Shown here: piece by piece, positions 6,263-8,702 of the stretch | How the letters are laid out: every line of letters starts with the position of its first letter | Position numbering within the stretch: the stretch's first letter is position 1 | Source: Niveispirillum sp. | GTDB taxonomy: Bacteria > Pseudomonadota > Alphaproteobacteria > Azospirillales > Azospirillaceae | Reading direction: 5' to 3' | DNA length: 8,702 nt | NCBI GenBank assembly: GCA_016463045.1 | Contig: JAEMSB010000105.1 | Span: forward strand, 1,846 to 10,547 | Notes under the pieces: generated by a model | Told to the model about the DNA's origin: nothing | What the model saw: the letters and a program-made list of their open reading frames with translations, nothing else | Database searches by the model: none | Translations under genes and position numbers: made by a program

Positions 6263-8702
6263 ATGCTGAAGAACTGGGTCATGGTGGCCGTACGCAATCT
6301 GCTGCGGCACAAGCTGTACACGGCCATCAATGTCACCGGTCTGGCCGTGGGTCTGGCCAGTTGCCTGATGATCATGCTGCATGTCCGGGACGAGCTGTCC
6401 TATGACGCCTGGGTGCCCGATGCCGACCGCATCGTGCGCGTCCATACCAGCTATGAGATACCGGGCCGCGCGCCCTTCAACACGGTCCGCTCGGCGGGTC
6501 GCATGATGGACGCCCTTATCACCGCCTATCCCGAACAGGTGGAGGTGGCGGCCCGCATGTTCCCCTATGACACCTCCATCCTGCGCGACGGCACCGCCAT
6601 TCCGCAGACCGTGACCTATACGGACCCGGCGGCCCTTGCCATTTTCGGCCTGAAATTCCTGGAAGGTGATGCGGAAACGGCCCTGTCGGACCCGTCATCG
6701 CTGGTGCTGACGCAAAGTGCGGCGCGCAAATATTTCGGCGATGCTGATCCCATCGGTCGCACCCTGACCATCTGCTGTATCGGTCCCGACCGGTATGACC
6801 ACCGCGTCACGGCGGTGATCGCCGACCTGCCGCTCAATACGCATCTGAAGGTGGAGATGCTGGCCCCCGTCGTGCCGCAGCGTCTGGCGGGCTTTCCCCA
6901 GGTCCTGGACACCTGGACCTCGGTCAATGTCTTCACCTACTTGAAGCTGCGCAGCACCAATGACATCGCCCGGCTGGCCGATGACAATGCCGCCTTCATC
7001 GACCGGATGATCCCCAACAAAAACAACAGCGTCCGCACCTCCGACAGCACGCGTCAGCATTTCATGCCCATCCGCGATATCCGCCTGCATGCCAAGCAGC
7101 AGGCCGGCGATATCGGCGATATGAAGCCGGCGGGCGATGCCGGGCTGGTGACGGCCCTGTCCATGGTGGCCTTGCTGATCCTGGCGCTGGGCTGCGTGAA
7201 TTTCACCAACATGGCCATCGCCCGCTCCTCCCTGCGCGGGCGTGAGGTGGCGGTGCGCAAGGTGCTGGGCGCACGCCGCCGCTCCCTGGTGGCACAGTTC
7301 CTGACCGAAGGGTCGGTGATGGTGGTGCTGTCCATCCTGGTGGCGCTGGGCCTGATGGAGCTGGCGCTGCCGGCCTTTAATGGCGTGACGGGCAAGGACC
7401 TGTCGATCCCGCTGCTGGACCCGCTGTTTCTCTCGGCGCTGCTGGGCCTGTCGCTGCTGGTCACCCTGCTGGGTGGGGCCTATCCGGCGCTGTATCTGTC
7501 GGGGTTCCAGCCGGCCCGCATCCTGAAGGGTGAAGACGCCGCCGATGGCGGTGGTGCGCGGCTGCGGCAGCTGCTGGTGGTGATGCAGTTCGCGGTGGCC
7601 ATTGGTCTCTCGATCATCACCCTGGTCGTCTATCGCCAGACCATTTTCGCAACCAATGCCGAACTTGGTTTTGACCGGCAGCATGTGCTGGCCCTGCGCA
7701 ACCTGGGCGGGGTGGGGTTCCAGTCGACGCGCGAGGCCGTGATGGAACAGGTCCGCCGCCTGCCCGGCGTGACAGACGTTGCCCTGTCCTCCGACGTGCC
7801 CACCGACAATAACGAAAACAACATGATCTTCACGTTGGAAGGCTCGGGCGAGAAGGGGCAGGTGTTGAATTACCAGAGCCTGGGTGACGGGTTCATGGAA
7901 CTGTACAAGGTCGCCCCCGTGGCTGGCCGTGTCTTCAACCCCTCCTTCGGCACCGACCTGATCCGCCCGACGGCGGATGGGGAGACGGGGCAGGCGTCCG
8001 CCATGATCAACGAAGCGGCGGCCCGCCTGCTGGGTTTTGCTACCAATGCCGATGCGGTAGGCCGTGTCCTGAAGACCAAGACGCTGGGCAACGCGCCCTT
8101 CGACCTGACCATTGTCGGCGTCATCCCGGATATCCGGTTCCGGTCCCTGAAATACGGGATACAGCCGACCGTGATGTTCCAGGCCGAAAGCCAGTTCGAC
8201 ACGCTGTCCATCCGCTTCGACGGGCGCGATCCGTCGGCGCTGCTGTCTCAGGTACAGTCGCTCTGGGCCCGCATCATCAATGACCGGCCCTTCAATGCCG
8301 CCTTCGTGGAGGACATGATCGCCGCCCAGTATAATGAGGAACGGGTGCAGGCCACCGTCTTCGCCTCCTTCTCCGGCCTCGCCATCCTGGTGGCCTGCCT
8401 GGGTCTCTATGGCCTGTCCGGCTTTGCGGCCCGGCGGCGGACCAAGGAGATCGGCCTGCGCAAGGTGTTCGGCGCGACGGTCGCGCAGATCGTGGCCCTG
8501 CTGGTCTGGCAATTCTCTCGCCCCGTCATGATCGCCAACCTCATCGCCTGGCCCATCGCCTGGTGGCTGCTGCGCGGCTGGCTGGACGGGTTCGAACAAC
8601 GTGTAGACCTGTCGCCGGCCTATTTCGTGGCGGCCGGCCTGACGGCGCTGATCATCGCCTGGATCACCGTCGCCGGCCACGCCGCCACCACCGCCATGGC
8701 CC
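6263..8702 (+). CDS. FtsX/MacB-type ABC transporter permease 3 (3' end outside window)
   Basis: From ATG 6263 I translated 813 codons without a stop to the right edge. The chain follows permeases 1 and 2 in order and length: TM1 near 21-41, first periplasmic domain to about 293, TM segments near 294-317, 347-370, 386-413 and 435-457, second periplasmic domain to about 697, then TM segments near 698-722, 746-770 and 785-808. Coupling-type motifs VAVRKVLGAR (329-338) and IGLRKVFGAT (730-739) are present. By alignment only about nine residues plus the stop are missing, so the cut is the window edge and not a broken gene. It is the most diverged of the three: YDAWVPDADRIVRV replaces YDRFF-x-D-x-DRIYQ-x, and DIRFRSLKYGI replaces DFH-x-RSVH-x-PI. 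Vicinal cysteines 171-172 lie in the first periplasmic domain. It begins 29 bases after permease 2, so co-transcription is likely. Substrate unknown. Confidence 0.92.
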   Translation, partial: MLKNWVMVAVRNLLRHKLYTAINVTGLAVGLASCLMIMLHVRDELSYDAWVPDADRIVRVHTSYEIPGRAPFNTVRSAGRMMDALITAYPEQVEVAARMFPYDTSILRDGTAIPQTVTYTDPAALAIFGLKFLEGDAETALSDPSSLVLTQSAARKYFGDADPIGRTLTICCIGPDRYDHRVTAVIADLPLNTHLKVEMLAPVVPQRLAGFPQVLDTWTSVNVFTYLKLRSTNDIARLADDNAAFIDRMIPNKNNSVRTSDSTRQHFMPIRDIRLHAKQQAGDIGDMKPAGDAGLVTALSMVALLILALGCVNFTNMAIARSSLRGREVAVRKVLGARRRSLVAQFLTEGSVMVVLSILVALGLMELALPAFNGVTGKDLSIPLLDPLFLSALLGLSLLVTLLGGAYPALYLSGFQPARILKGEDAADGGGARLRQLLVVMQFAVAIGLSIITLVVYRQTIFATNAELGFDRQHVLALRNLGGVGFQSTREAVMEQVRRLPGVTDVALSSDVPTDNNENNMIFTLEGSGEKGQVLNYQSLGDGFMELYKVAPVAGRVFNPSFGTDLIRPTADGETGQASAMINEAAARLLGFATNADAVGRVLKTKTLGNAPFDLTIVGVIPDIRFRSLKYGIQPTVMFQAESQFDTLSIRFDGRDPSALLSQVQSLWARIINDRPFNAAFVEDMIAAQYNEERVQATVFASFSGLAILVACLGLYGLSGFAARRRTKEIGLRKVFGATVAQIVALLVWQFSRPVMIANLIAWPIAWWLLRGWLDGFEQRVDLSPAYFVAAGLTALIIAWITVAGHAATTAMA

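Noticed and set aside
6695..8680. 661-codon open frame on the minus strand opposite permease 3
   Set aside because: It is rich in Gln, His, Arg and Gly, shows no recognisable domain, and lies fully antisense to a gene with clear family motifs. Long antisense frames are expected in GC-rich coding DNA.
8654..8702. Permease 3 as a truncated pseudogene
   Set aside because: The frame is open from 6263 to the last base and aligns with permeases 1 and 2 up to about nine residues from their ends; the missing end is due to the window edge.

Overview
The window is a single plus-strand operon fragment from a GC-rich bacterium. Codon choice (strong C/G preference in third positions) and protein style suggest a proteobacterium, most likely an alphaproteobacterium of the Azospirillum/Niveispirillum kind. 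That placement is an impression, not a demonstrated assignment. No RNA genes, mobile elements, CRISPR arrays or origins are visible.

Layout: (1) bases 1-383 hold the C-terminal end of a HlyD/MacA-type periplasmic adaptor, cut by the left edge. (2) 456-1136 hold a complete, free-standing MacB/LolD-type ABC ATPase. (3) 1171-3654, 3741-6233 and 6263-8702 hold three tandem paralogous permeases of about 820-830 residues. Each has the duplicated plan TM - periplasmic domain - 3 TM - TM - periplasmic domain - 3 TM (two MacB_PCD plus FtsX halves in one chain). The third is cut by the right edge about nine codons before its expected end. Gaps between genes are 29-86 bases, each gene has its own purine-rich ribosome binding site, and two gaps carry perfect or near-perfect hairpins.

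Together the genes look like a tripartite MacA-MacB-type, ATP-driven envelope export or mechanotransmission system. The ATPase drives the permease from the cytoplasm, and the permease periplasmic domains work with the adaptor, probably towards an outer-membrane channel encoded elsewhere. The substrate cannot be read from the sequence.

The least ordinary points are: one ATPase apparently serving three different 'pseudo-dimeric' permeases; strong conservation of the membrane and coupling segments between permeases 1 and 2 against diverged periplasmic domains; a P-[GT]-D-x-x-E-N-N motif kept at the same place in the second periplasmic domain of all three; vicinal cysteine pairs at non-equivalent periplasmic positions in permeases 1 and 3; and a 16-bp perfect hairpin between permeases 1 and 2. 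I see no wholly new system. It is best described as an expanded variant of a known transporter class.
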